From the NCBI RefSeq assembly GCF_030271215.1, contig NZ_JASNGB010000091.1, positions 6,460-12,061 of the forward strand: a stretch of 5,602 bases of DNA, given 5' to 3'. The DNA comes from Deinococcus rhizophilus. Its GTDB lineage: Bacteria > Deinococcota > Deinococci > Deinococcales > Deinococcaceae. Below the pieces are notes generated by a model, which had not been told where the DNA came from, did not search any database, and saw only the letters and a program-made list of their open reading frames with translations. This document shows positions 1-4,999 of this stretch, piece by piece. A program made the position numbers and the translations under genes. Position 1 is the first letter of the stretch; every line of letters begins with the position of its first letter.

Positions 1-314
1 GGGGGGCCATCGTCGACGTGATCGTGGACCTGCGGCCGGGCTCGCCCACCTACCTGGGGCACGTCGCGGTGGAACTCTCGGAGGACAACCGCCGCGCCCT
101 GTACGTGCCCGAACTGTTCGCGCACGGCTACCAGACGCTGACCGACGGGGCCGAGGTGACCTACCAGGTGGGCGAGTTCTACACCCCCGGCGCCGAGGGC
201 GGCCTGCGCCACGATGACCCCCGTCTGGGCATCAGCTGGCCGCTGCCGGTGAGCGTGATCTCGGGGAAAGACGCGGGCTGGCCGCTGCTGACGACCGAGG
301 AGGTCCTGACATGA
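1..314 (+). CDS. dTDP-4-dehydrorhamnose 3,5-epimerase family protein (RfbC/RmlC-like), C-terminal part
   Basis: This is a 5'-truncated gene. The first whole codon is at base 3, 103 residues are visible, and TGA is at 312-314; family members are about 180-190 residues long. The family epimerises C3 and C5 of 4-keto-6-deoxy nucleotide sugars in a cupin (jelly-roll) fold. Visible family landmarks, in order, are a VDLRPGSPTY segment, VELSEDNRR, LYVPELFAHGYQ, a two-tyrosine stretch YQVGEFYTPGAEGG, and the closing HDDPRLGISWPLP. The catalytic His found near the middle of these proteins would lie upstream of the window and cannot be checked. An internal GTG at base 18 is in frame, but homology continues upstream of it, so it is not the start. 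The stop overlaps the next ATG (ATGA), so the two are probably translationally coupled. The exact sugar substrate (dTDP-, CDP- or other) cannot be read from this part; related proteins also act in CDP-sugar and methylated-sugar pathways. Confidence 0.9.
   Translation, partial: GAIVDVIVDLRPGSPTYLGHVAVELSEDNRRALYVPELFAHGYQTLTDGAEVTYQVGEFYTPGAEGGLRHDDPRLGISWPLPVSVISGKDAGWPLLTTEEVLT
298..303 (+). promoter_or_regulatory. Ribosome binding site of the COG4091 gene
   Basis: AGGAGG lies inside the end of the epimerase reading frame, with a 7-nt spacer (304-310) before ATG 311. It fixes this start for the downstream gene and supports coupled translation across the ATGA overlap. Confidence 0.8.
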
Positions 315-1615
315 TCATCGTGGACCGGGCCCTGCGGGCGCGGGAGGAGGAGGGCAACCCCATCCGGGTCGGCATGATCGGCGCGGGCTTCATGGGCCGG
401 GGGGTCGCCAACCAGATCGTGAACTCGGTGCCGGGGATGCGGCTGGTGGCGGTCGCCAACCGCACCCTGGAGAACGCCCGCCGCGCCTATGGGGAGGCCG
501 GGGTGGAGGAGGTGCGCGAGGTGACCACCCTGGCCGCCCTGGAGGATGCCATCCACACTGGCCGCCCGGCGATCACCGAGGACGCGCTGCTGCTGTGCCG
601 CGCCGCCGGGATCGACTGCCTGATCGAGGTGACCGGGGACGTGGAATTCGGCGCGGGGGTCACCGTCGAGGCCATCGCCCACGGCAAGCACATGGTCACC
701 ATGAACGCGGAACTCGACGCGACGGTGGGGCCACTTCTGAGGCAGATGGCCGACCGGGCGGGCGTGATCCTGACCGCCGCCGACGGGGACCAGCCCGGCG
801 TGGAGATGAACCTCTACCGCTATGTCCGCAGCCTGGGCCTGACGCCGCTGCTGTGCGGCAACATCAAGGGGTTGCAGGACCCCTACCGCACGCCGACCAC
901 CCAGCGGGCCTTCGCCGAGCGCTGGGGCCAGAACCCCCACATGGTCACCAGCTTCGCGGACGGCACCAAGATCTCCTTCGAGCAGGCCATCGTCGCCAAC
1001 GGCACCGGGATGCGGGTGGCCCAGCGCGGCATGCGCGGCCTGGAGTTCAGCGGGCACGTGGACGAATTGCGCCACCTCTACGACGCCGACGAACTGCGCC
1101 GCCTGGGAGGGATCGTGGACTACGTGGTGGGCGCCCAGCCCGGCCCCGGCGTCTTCGTGTACGCCACCCACGACGACCCCCGGCAGCGGCACTACCTCAA
1201 CCTCTACAAGCTGGGGGAGGGGCCGCTGTACAGCTTCTACACGCCGTACCACCTGTGTCACTTCGAGGTGCCGCTCTCGGTCGCCCGCGCGGTGCTGTTC
1301 GGGGACGCGGTGCTGCAGCCGCTGGGCGGCCCGGTCGTGGACGTGGTCGCCACCGCCAAGCGCGACCTGACGGCCGGGGAGACGATCGACGGGCTGGGCG
1401 GCTACCTGACCTACGGCCAGTGCGAGAACGCGGACGTGGTGGCGGCGGAGCGGCTGCTCCCGATGGGGCTGGCCGAGGGCTGCCGCCTGCGCCGGGCGGT
1501 GCCCAGGGACGCGGTGCTGACCTACGACGACGTGGAGTTGCCGGGGGGCCGCCTCGCCGTGCGCCTGCGGGCCGAGCAAGACCGCCTCTTCGCCCCCGCG
1601 CCCGCCCTACGCTGA
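311..1615 (+). CDS. NAD(P)-dependent oxidoreductase with SAF domain (COG4091, homoserine dehydrogenase-like)
   Basis: A 434-residue, apparently cytoplasmic dehydrogenase. Residues 18-52 form the first Rossmann beta-alpha-beta unit with GAGFMG at 24-29. The second strand ends in Asn50-Arg51 rather than an acidic residue, which favours NADPH over NADH (inference). Then come EVTGD at 106-110, GKHMVTMNAELDATVGP at 125-141, GDQPGV at 159-164 and NIKGLQDPYRTP at 184-195, all typical of the COG4091 'predicted homoserine dehydrogenase' family. Residues about 335-412 resemble a SAF domain (VVATAKRDLTAGETIDGLGG...), the fold found in sialic acid synthases and antifreeze-like proteins. The start is fixed by AGGAGG 7 nt upstream and the ATGA overlap with the epimerase gene. 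True homoserine dehydrogenase is unlikely: the neighbour is a nucleotide-sugar epimerase, and from memory close relatives often sit in CDP- or dTDP-sugar clusters. A 4-keto-sugar or sugar-side-chain reductase/dehydrogenase is therefore a reasonable guess; the substrate is unknown. The family call is firm, the reaction is not. Confidence 0.88.
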   Translation: MIIVDRALRAREEEGNPIRVGMIGAGFMGRGVANQIVNSVPGMRLVAVANRTLENARRAYGEAGVEEVREVTTLAALEDAIHTGRPAITEDALLLCRAAGIDCLIEVTGDVEFGAGVTVEAIAHGKHMVTMNAELDATVGPLLRQMADRAGVILTAADGDQPGVEMNLYRYVRSLGLTPLLCGNIKGLQDPYRTPTTQRAFAERWGQNPHMVTSFADGTKISFEQAIVANGTGMRVAQRGMRGLEFSGHVDELRHLYDADELRRLGGIVDYVVGAQPGPGVFVYATHDDPRQRHYLNLYKLGEGPLYSFYTPYHLCHFEVPLSVARAVLFGDAVLQPLGGPVVDVVATAKRDLTAGETIDGLGGYLTYGQCENADVVAAERLLPMGLAEGCRLRRAVPRDAVLTYDDVELPGGRLAVRLRAEQDRLFAPAPALR

Positions 1616-1706
1616 GCCCGGCTGACCCGCGCCACTGCCCCCCGGCTGCCCCCAGCTGCTTTCACCGACGGCGTCAGGTCGCCCGCCCCTGTTCTCAGCA
1701 CCTCAG

Positions 1707-1712
1707 AGGAGG
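1707..1712 (+). promoter_or_regulatory. Ribosome binding site of the membrane protein gene
   Basis: AGGAGG stands 7 nt (1713-1719) before ATG 1720. It decides the start of the membrane protein. The same reading frame is open back to 595, but that part is only the shadow of the COG4091 gene. Confidence 0.8.
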
Positions 1713-1719
1713 AACGGCC

Positions 1720-2514
1720 ATGCAATCCACACCGCAGGCTGAAGGTCTGATCACAGCTGCTTCCCGTTCGCACCCGCTGCCCACTCCGGACCAGCAGCTG
1801 ACGCTGCAGCTGAACGGACGGCGGTTGGTCCGGACGCTGCTGGGCACTGCGGCAGTGCTGATCGTGGTGGGGTTTCTGGGTGAATTCAGCACGCGGTTTC
1901 TGCCGGACTTCTTCGGACGGGACCTGCTCGCCTCGCTGACCTATCTGGGCGGCGAGACCAACCTCCCGGCGACCTTCTCCGCGCTGCTGCTGCTGGGCGC
2001 GGCGGCCCTGCTGGGGACCATCGCCCGCATCAAGTGGGCACTCCAGGACTCCCAGCGCCGGGTCTGGACCGGCCTGGCCTTCCTCTTCGGTGTTCTCGCG
2101 CTGGACGAGGCCGCCGGCCTTCACGAGCGCCTGATCGTTCCTGTGCAGAAGGTGATCAAGACCGACGGCGTGCTGCATTACGCCTGGGTGGTGCCTTACG
2201 GCGCCCTGACCATTCTGGTCCTGCTGGCCTGCCTGCGCTTCCTGCGCCACCTGCCCGCACGGACCCGTGCCGGAATGCTGCTGGCGGGCGTTCTCTACGT
2301 GGGGGGTGCGTTCGGTTTCGAGCTGATCGAGGGGTATGTCAAGACCCTGTACGGACGGCACACCTTCCTGATGGAAGGGCTGATCACCGTCAAGGAATCC
2401 CTGGAGATGTTCGGGGTCATCCTGCTGATCGCCACGCTGTTCGCCTACATCCGGGAGTATCTGCCCGGCCTGCGGGTCCAGGTCGGCCTCAACACGGAGG
2501 CTCCGCGCGCCTGA
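1720..2514 (+). CDS. Unassigned membrane protein, about six helices
   Basis: A 264-residue inner-membrane protein that I cannot assign to a named family. A polar, Gln/Thr/Ser-rich N-terminus of about 35 residues precedes hydrophobic segments at about 38-58, 82-102, 115-133, 154-175, 184-203 and 227-245, followed by a short polar tail. Charged residues sit in or at the ends of the helices: LALDEAAGLHE at 126-136 (Asp129, Glu130, His135, Glu136), FELIEG at 200-205 (Glu201, Glu204) and KESLEMFG at 225-232 (Glu226, Glu229). Such clustered acidic and His residues can bind metal or form an intramembrane active site, but that is inference. I recall similar LDE...HE proteins in cyanobacteria and other bacteria labelled only 'hypothetical' or loosely 'multidrug transporter'. 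The start is set by AGGAGG at 1707-1712. The gene follows the COG4091 gene after 104 bp and may be read through from it; no clear promoter of its own is visible. Downstream it converges with the META gene. Confidence 0.85.
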   Translation: MQSTPQAEGLITAASRSHPLPTPDQQLTLQLNGRRLVRTLLGTAAVLIVVGFLGEFSTRFLPDFFGRDLLASLTYLGGETNLPATFSALLLLGAAALLGTIARIKWALQDSQRRVWTGLAFLFGVLALDEAAGLHERLIVPVQKVIKTDGVLHYAWVVPYGALTILVLLACLRFLRHLPARTRAGMLLAGVLYVGGAFGFELIEGYVKTLYGRHTFLMEGLITVKESLEMFGVILLIATLFAYIREYLPGLRVQVGLNTEAPRA

Positions 2515-2591
2515 CCCGGCCGTGCCCAGCTGGGCCGGACGGGCGGGGGAATGTGACGTCCTGGCACGGGGCACCCGCCCACCCTGCGGCA

Positions 2592-2624
2592 ACGGGTCGA
2601 GGAGGGAGAGCGCGGTCGACCCGT
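2592..2624. terminator. Perfect 9-bp stem-loop, possible bidirectional terminator
   Basis: ACGGGTCGA (2592-2600) pairs perfectly with TCGACCCGT (2616-2624) around a 15-nt purine-rich loop. It lies in the convergent gap, 78 bp past the membrane-protein stop. No T-run follows on either strand, so it is not a classical intrinsic terminator; it could slow polymerase or protect a 3' end. The placement supports a termination role, but the evidence is structural only. Confidence 0.4.
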
Positions 2625-2628
2625 CTCC

Positions 2629-2648
2629 CCCACCCTGGTCACGGTGGG
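2629..2648. repeat. 6-bp stem-loop next to the 9-bp hairpin
   Basis: CCCACC (2629-2634) pairs with GGTGGG (2643-2648) around an 8-nt loop, only 4 nt after the preceding hairpin. Tandem stems in a convergent gap fit a role in 3'-end formation. A short GC-only stem like this is also fairly likely by chance. Confidence 0.3.
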
Positions 2649-2709
2649 CAGTCCACTCGCCGCTCTCAGCTGTGGCCCAGTGCGGGCGGCCCACCGAGCT
2701 ACAGCGAGC

Positions 2710-2727
2710 GTTCTTTACGAAAAGAAC
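2710..2727. repeat. A/T-rich 18-bp inverted repeat
   Basis: GTTCTTT (2710-2716) and AAAGAAC (2721-2727) are perfect complements around ACGA. On the minus strand the loop reads TCGT. TTT (2728-2730) follows on the plus strand. It stands out as one of the few A/T-rich islands in the window. It may be a weak plus-strand terminator for the membrane gene or a protein-binding palindrome. I do not recognise it as a known operator. Confidence 0.4.
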
Positions 2728-2821
2728 TTTCCCGACGACAGCGGACAACTGCGCTGCTGGACGCGGACCGCTGGCTCTCCCGGTGCGGCGGAATCTGGCC
2801 GGAGACGGCCCGCGACCCGGC

Positions 2822-3973
2822 TCAGTTGCGGGTGAAGGTCAGGGTGGTCTCCCCCGCCCGCAGGGTCAGCCCCGTCGCCGTGACCGTCAGCGTGGGCCGG
2901 GAGGCCAGCAGCGCGGGCAGGTTGACAGGCGCGGACGGCCCGGGGCAGGCCCGCAGGGTGCTGACCGGCTCGCCCGTCAGGACCAGGGTCGCGCCTTCCA
3001 GCCGGTAGGGCGCCCCGTACTGGTTGCAGCCGTCGCTGCCGCCCAGGCGACCCTCCCCGAATGCCAGGGTGACGGGCTGGGACGCGGCCACCGGGCGGCC
3101 CCCCACCGCCGCGAGGGTGTAGGCCTGTCCCAGCAGGGTGGCCGGGGTCGGGGCTGCATTTGCCGGGCCGCTCCCCACACGGCGGAAGACCAGCGTCCGG
3201 CCACTGGCAGCCGTCAGCGTGAGGGTCTGGCCCTGCACGCTGGCCCGCAGGCTGGATTCACCCAGGAAGCGCAGGAAGGCCGATTCCTGGGCGTTGACCG
3301 CAGGCGCACAGGCCCTCCGGGTGGTCGCGAGCGGGCCGAAGGTGACCCGGCCCGCCTGCGCCTGCACGCTTCCGGTCAGGCGGTTGCAGCCCGCCGAGCC
3401 GCTGACCTGATTCCCGGCGAAGGTCAGGGAGGGGACATTCTCTGCCAGGGGACGCAGGGCGGTGCCGCCCGCAAGCTGCCAGCTGCCGTTCAGGGACACG
3501 GTGGCCTCCGGTGGGGTGGTGGCCGCGCCGCCCGCGCGGAAGGTCAGGCGGTCACGCGGCCCGGCGAAGAGGGTCAGGGTCTGGCCGCTGAGCTGGTAGC
3601 CCGTCACCTGCCCCATCAGGTTCAGAAAGCGCGTCTCTCCCGCGCCCACGGCAGCGGCGCAGGCCCGGCGGGTGGTCGCCAGCGGCCCGAAGCGCAGCAC
3701 GTCCGCCCGGCTCGCGTAGGCCCCCCGGTAGGTGTTGCATCCGGCCGAGCCGCTCGCGGTGCGCCCGTCGAGGCGCAGGGTGGGCCGCCCGGCGCCCACC
3801 GGGGCGAACGTGCGCCCGTCCTGCTGGGTCAGGACCAGGGTCCAGGTGATGCCGCTCAGGGCCGGGGCCTGTGCAGCAGCGGGCTGGGCGGCGGCAGACT
3901 GGGCAGAGGCGGACTGGTGGGCTCCCGCAAGGGCAAGGGTCGTCAGGGTGGTCAGGGCTGCAAGGGTCCACAT
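2822..3973 (-). CDS. Secreted protein with three tandem META (HslJ-like) domains
   Basis: A 383-residue protein. META domains occur in HslJ, a lipoprotein-type heat-inducible protein of E. coli, and in other envelope proteins of poorly known role. The N-terminus is a probable signal peptide: hydrophobic residues about 2-18, then SASA-Q, suggesting cleavage after Ala24. It lacks the usual positive charge, and there is no lipobox Cys. An Ala/Gln-rich linker (about 25-37) leads to META repeats at about 38-147, 158-265 and 276-383. Each repeat has a GCN motif (Cys79, Cys196, Cys316) and an RAC motif (Cys105, Cys222, Cys343), probably forming one disulfide per domain outside the cytoplasm (inference). 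Repeats 1 and 2 share FGPLATTRRAC exactly; repeat 3 has diverged (EPVSTLRACP). The frame is open up to 4126 with another ATG, but the 51 extra codons would bury the signal peptide, so ATG 3973 was chosen. No spaced Shine-Dalgarno precedes it. A role in envelope or stress is likely, and no enzyme activity is suggested. Confidence 0.85.
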   Translation of the reverse strand: MWTLAALTTLTTLALAGAHQSASAQSAAAQPAAAQAPALSGITWTLVLTQQDGRTFAPVGAGRPTLRLDGRTASGSAGCNTYRGAYASRADVLRFGPLATTRRACAAAVGAGETRFLNLMGQVTGYQLSGQTLTLFAGPRDRLTFRAGGAATTPPEATVSLNGSWQLAGGTALRPLAENVPSLTFAGNQVSGSAGCNRLTGSVQAQAGRVTFGPLATTRRACAPAVNAQESAFLRFLGESSLRASVQGQTLTLTAASGRTLVFRRVGSGPANAAPTPATLLGQAYTLAAVGGRPVAASQPVTLAFGEGRLGGSDGCNQYGAPYRLEGATLVLTGEPVSTLRACPGPSAPVNLPALLASRPTLTVTATGLTLRAGETTLTFTRN

Positions 3974-3979
3974 TCCCCC

Positions 3980-3985
3980 GTTGTA
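3980..3985 (-). promoter_or_regulatory. Possible -10 element for leaderless transcription of the META gene
   Basis: On the minus strand, TACAAC sits exactly 6 nt before ATG 3973, where a -10 hexamer would lie if transcription began at the A of the start codon. GGGGGA directly abuts the ATG and is too close to act as a normal Shine-Dalgarno sequence. TACAAC has two mismatches to TATAAT, and no -35 match is seen at 16-18 bp, so this is tentative. Confidence 0.3.
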
Positions 3986-4038
3986 AGGCGCGGGCCTGAC
4001 AGCAGGCTGAGGGTCGCCTGACGCGGCGTTGGCCCAGG

Positions 4039-4076
4039 CCCCTCCCGCCTCCCGGACCCAGGGGAGGCGGGAGGGG
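4039..4076. terminator. Very stable 15-bp GC stem-loop, terminator-like
   Basis: Positions 4039-4053 (CCCCTCCCGCCTCCC) pair without mismatch with 4062-4076 around an 8-nt loop. It lies about 270 bp past the sufU-like stop and 66 bp before the META start. Neither strand has a T-run after the stem, so it is either a non-canonical terminator that insulates the META promoter, or a structure in the META 5' leader if that gene's promoter lies further upstream. Confidence 0.5.
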
Positions 4077-4138
4077 GCGCCCAGAGCGGCCAGCCGCCCA
4101 GCCGGACCCAGCGGCCCGCGCCCCACCCGGCGCGTGGT

Positions 4139-4153
4139 TGAGAAGGGTTCTCA
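4139..4153. repeat. TGAGAA-GGG-TTCTCA inverted repeat, possible operator
   Basis: A perfect 6-bp inverted repeat with a 3-nt centre, extendable by a T-G pair at 4138/4154. It is less GC-rich than its surroundings and lies 166 bp before the META ATG. The length and symmetry would suit a dimeric repressor half-site pair, or a small RNA hairpin. No regulator can be named from it. Confidence 0.3.
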
Positions 4154-4257
4154 GAGTCGGCGGAGTGCGCCCGGAGGCCGTCTGCGGCCCCCCCTCTCCT
4201 GCAGGGCTGTGCCCGTCCCAACCGCTACAAGCAGCCCATGCGGGTCGCCCGCAACGG

Positions 4258-4271
4258 GGAACTCGGAACTC
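4258..4271. repeat. Tandem GGAACTC duplication
   Basis: Two adjacent exact copies of the 7-mer GGAACTC (4258-4264 and 4265-4271) lie about 75 bp downstream of the sufU-like stop. Probably replication slippage; no function is evident. Confidence 0.4.
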
Positions 4272-4344
4272 GCGGAGCTGCGGAGCAAAGACCTCGTGTT
4301 CTCCGGCCAGATGAGGAGGCTGGACCGACCTGGCAGACAGACTC

Positions 4345-4818
4345 TCAGGAGGTTGCCGCTGGGCCCGGGTCCGGGCAGGGGCGCTCCCCGTGCTCCTCCC
4401 CGACCTGCTCCACCGCGGCCCGGAAGGTGTCCCAGGGCAGCAGGGCACACCGGGTCCGGGCGTGCAGCCGCGCCACGCCCTGAAGGGCCACGAGGTCGCC
4501 CAGGGCCGGGTCGGGGTCGGCGCCGCGCAGCATGGCCCCGAACGCCCCGGCGAGGGCGAGGCCGCCTTCCACCCGGCGGCCCCGGAGCGCCACGGTCATC
4601 AGCGAGGCGGTGCCCTGGGACACGGCGCAGCCCGAGCCGGTGAAGGCCACGTCCGCGATCACGCCGCCCTCGATCCGCAGTTGCAGGGACAGGCGGTCCC
4701 CGCACGAGGCGTTCAGGCCCGCCTGGGTCACGGTCGGGGCGGCCAGCGTGCCGTGGTGACGGGGGCGGCACGAGTGATCGAGAATCACCGCTCGGTACAG
4801 TTCTTCAGCCCTGTTCAT
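4345..4818 (-). CDS. sufU: SufU-like Fe-S cluster assembly / zinc-dependent sulfur-acceptor protein
   Basis: 157 residues. In Gram-positive bacteria SufU binds zinc and accepts sulfur from the cysteine desulfurase SufS for the SufBCD scaffold. The family pattern is complete: an N-terminal helix with YRAVILDHSCRPRHHG (8-23), NASCGDRL (36-43), TGSGCAVSQGTASLMT (60-75) and RTRCALLPWDTF (121-132). The putative zinc ligands are Cys39, Asp41, Cys64 and Cys124, matching the Cys-Asp-Cys-Cys set of Bacillus subtilis SufU. The 59 residues between the second and third Cys fit the longer SufU spacing rather than the shorter IscU one. HHG replaces the more usual PRN-G near residue 21, and the NPxCGD motif reads NASCGD, both mild deviations. 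The start ATG at 4818 has GGAGG 5 nt upstream. No sufS, sufB, sufC or sufD neighbours it in the window, so it works in trans with genes elsewhere. The last 20 or so residues are charged and Pro-rich and probably disordered. Confidence 0.9.
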   Translation of the reverse strand: MNRAEELYRAVILDHSCRPRHHGTLAAPTVTQAGLNASCGDRLSLQLRIEGGVIADVAFTGSGCAVSQGTASLMTVALRGRRVEGGLALAGAFGAMLRGADPDPALGDLVALQGVARLHARTRCALLPWDTFRAAVEQVGEEHGERPCPDPGPAATS

Positions 4819-4823
4819 CTCAG

Positions 4824-4828
4824 CCTCC
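4824..4828 (-). promoter_or_regulatory. Ribosome binding site of the sufU-like gene, inside a small stem-loop
   Basis: On the minus strand GGAGG precedes ATG 4818 by 5 nt. The segment AGCCT (minus strand, 4841-4837) can pair with AGGCT (4826-4822), which overlaps the ribosome binding site, around a GGGGCCCCGG loop. This could lower translation initiation. The stem is only 5 bp. Confidence 0.7.
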
Positions 4829-4835
4829 GGGGCCC

Positions 4836-4841
4836 CAGGCT
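4836..4841 (-). promoter_or_regulatory. Weak candidate -10 of the sufU-like gene
   Basis: On the minus strand TAGCCT fits the loose TAnnnT pattern and would give a short leader that keeps the GGAGG site. No convincing -35 is seen at the right distance, so this is little more than a guess. Confidence 0.2.
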
Positions 4842-4875
4842 AACCCGCCCGGCCTCTCCCCCACCAGAGCTGGGG

Positions 4876-4927
4876 CGGGGGTCCGGGCGACTCCACTGAA
4901 GGGGCGGCCTGCACGCCCGGACCCCCG
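4876..4927. repeat. 14-bp perfect inverted repeat in the divergent sufU/MFS gap
   Basis: Positions 4876-4889 (CGGGGGTCCGGGCG) are the exact reverse complement of 4914-4927, separated by 24 bp. The element begins 58 bp before the sufU-like ATG and ends 73 bp before the MFS ATG. It could be a cruciform-forming or protein-binding site shared by both promoters, a stem-loop in one of the leaders, or a terminator against antisense reading. No T-run follows. Its sequence differs from the other hairpins in the window. Confidence 0.6.
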
Positions 4928-4982
4928 ACCGCACGCCGTCATCCGGGCAGGTATCCGGAGGGAGTGCCGGACCCCGCGCCTC

Positions 4983-4991
4983 TGCTGTAAT
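4983..4991 (+). promoter_or_regulatory. Extended -10 promoter of the MFS gene, probable leaderless start
   Basis: TGC (4983-4985) followed by TGTAAT (4986-4991) resembles an extended -10 (TGn plus a hexamer one mismatch from TATAAT). It ends 8 nt before ATG 5000. No Shine-Dalgarno is present between them and no clear -35 lies upstream, so the transcript probably starts at or next to the ATG. Confidence 0.45.
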
Positions 4992-4999
4992 GCGGCGCG

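Larger units (their letters stand above)
2515..2821. other. Convergent intergenic region, 307 bp, no credible gene
   Basis: This stretch lies between the stops of the membrane protein (+) and the META protein (-), so it needs terminators and no promoter. A 63-codon frame from GTG 2644 overlaps the META stop, has no ribosome binding site and shows no family resemblance, so it is not called. The region holds a 12-bp perfect palindrome GCCCAGCTGGGC (2524-2535) right after the first stop, flanked by CCGGCC/GGCCGG (2516-2521/2533-2538), and three separate stem-loops listed below. None has a proper T-tract. Confidence 0.7.
3974..4344. other. Intergenic region between sufU-like and META genes, 371 bp, no credible gene
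   Basis: Both flanking genes read on the minus strand, so this is the 3' region of the sufU-like gene and the upstream region of the META gene. Open frames here run through from neighbouring genes or lack starts and family resemblance. I looked for tRNA signatures on both strands and found none. Visible structure, in plus coordinates, is a 15-bp stem-loop (4039-4076), a TGAGAA-GGG-TTCTCA palindrome (4139-4153), a small GGCCG/CGGCC hairpin (4176-4189) and a tandem GGAACTC repeat (4258-4271). Confidence 0.65.

Noticed and set aside
179..1579. 466-codon minus-strand open frame opposite the COG4091 gene
   Set aside because: It lies antisense to a gene with clear family motifs, is rich in His/Val/Gln/Arg low-complexity typical of GC-rich shadow frames, and resembles no family.
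595..1719. Upstream extension of the membrane protein frame
   Set aside because: Arg/Gly/Pro-rich shadow of the COG4091 gene; the real start at 1720 has AGGAGG 7 nt upstream.
1616..1719. Terminator or promoter between the COG4091 and membrane protein genes
   Set aside because: Only 4-bp pairings and CAGCTG-type short palindromes are seen, with no T-run and no -35/-10 pair worth calling.
1522..2748. 408-codon minus-strand frame opposite the membrane protein gene
   Set aside because: Gln/Gly/Arg-rich shadow; the plus strand gives a coherent membrane protein with a ribosome binding site.
2644..2835. 63-codon GTG-started frame in the convergent gap
   Set aside because: No ribosome binding site, no recognisable motif, and overlap with the META stop; it also crosses the hairpins.
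2522..4021. 499-codon plus-strand frame over the META gene
   Set aside because: Arg/Gly/Gln-rich low-complexity product with no motif; the minus strand shows three META domains.
3974..4126. 51-codon N-terminal extension of the META protein
   Set aside because: It would place a Pro/Arg-rich segment in front of the signal peptide and runs across the 15-bp hairpin.
3974..4344. Possible tRNA or other structured RNA gene
   Set aside because: No T-loop GTTCRA-type motif or acceptor pairing with CCA was found on either strand; the structure present is explained by isolated hairpins.
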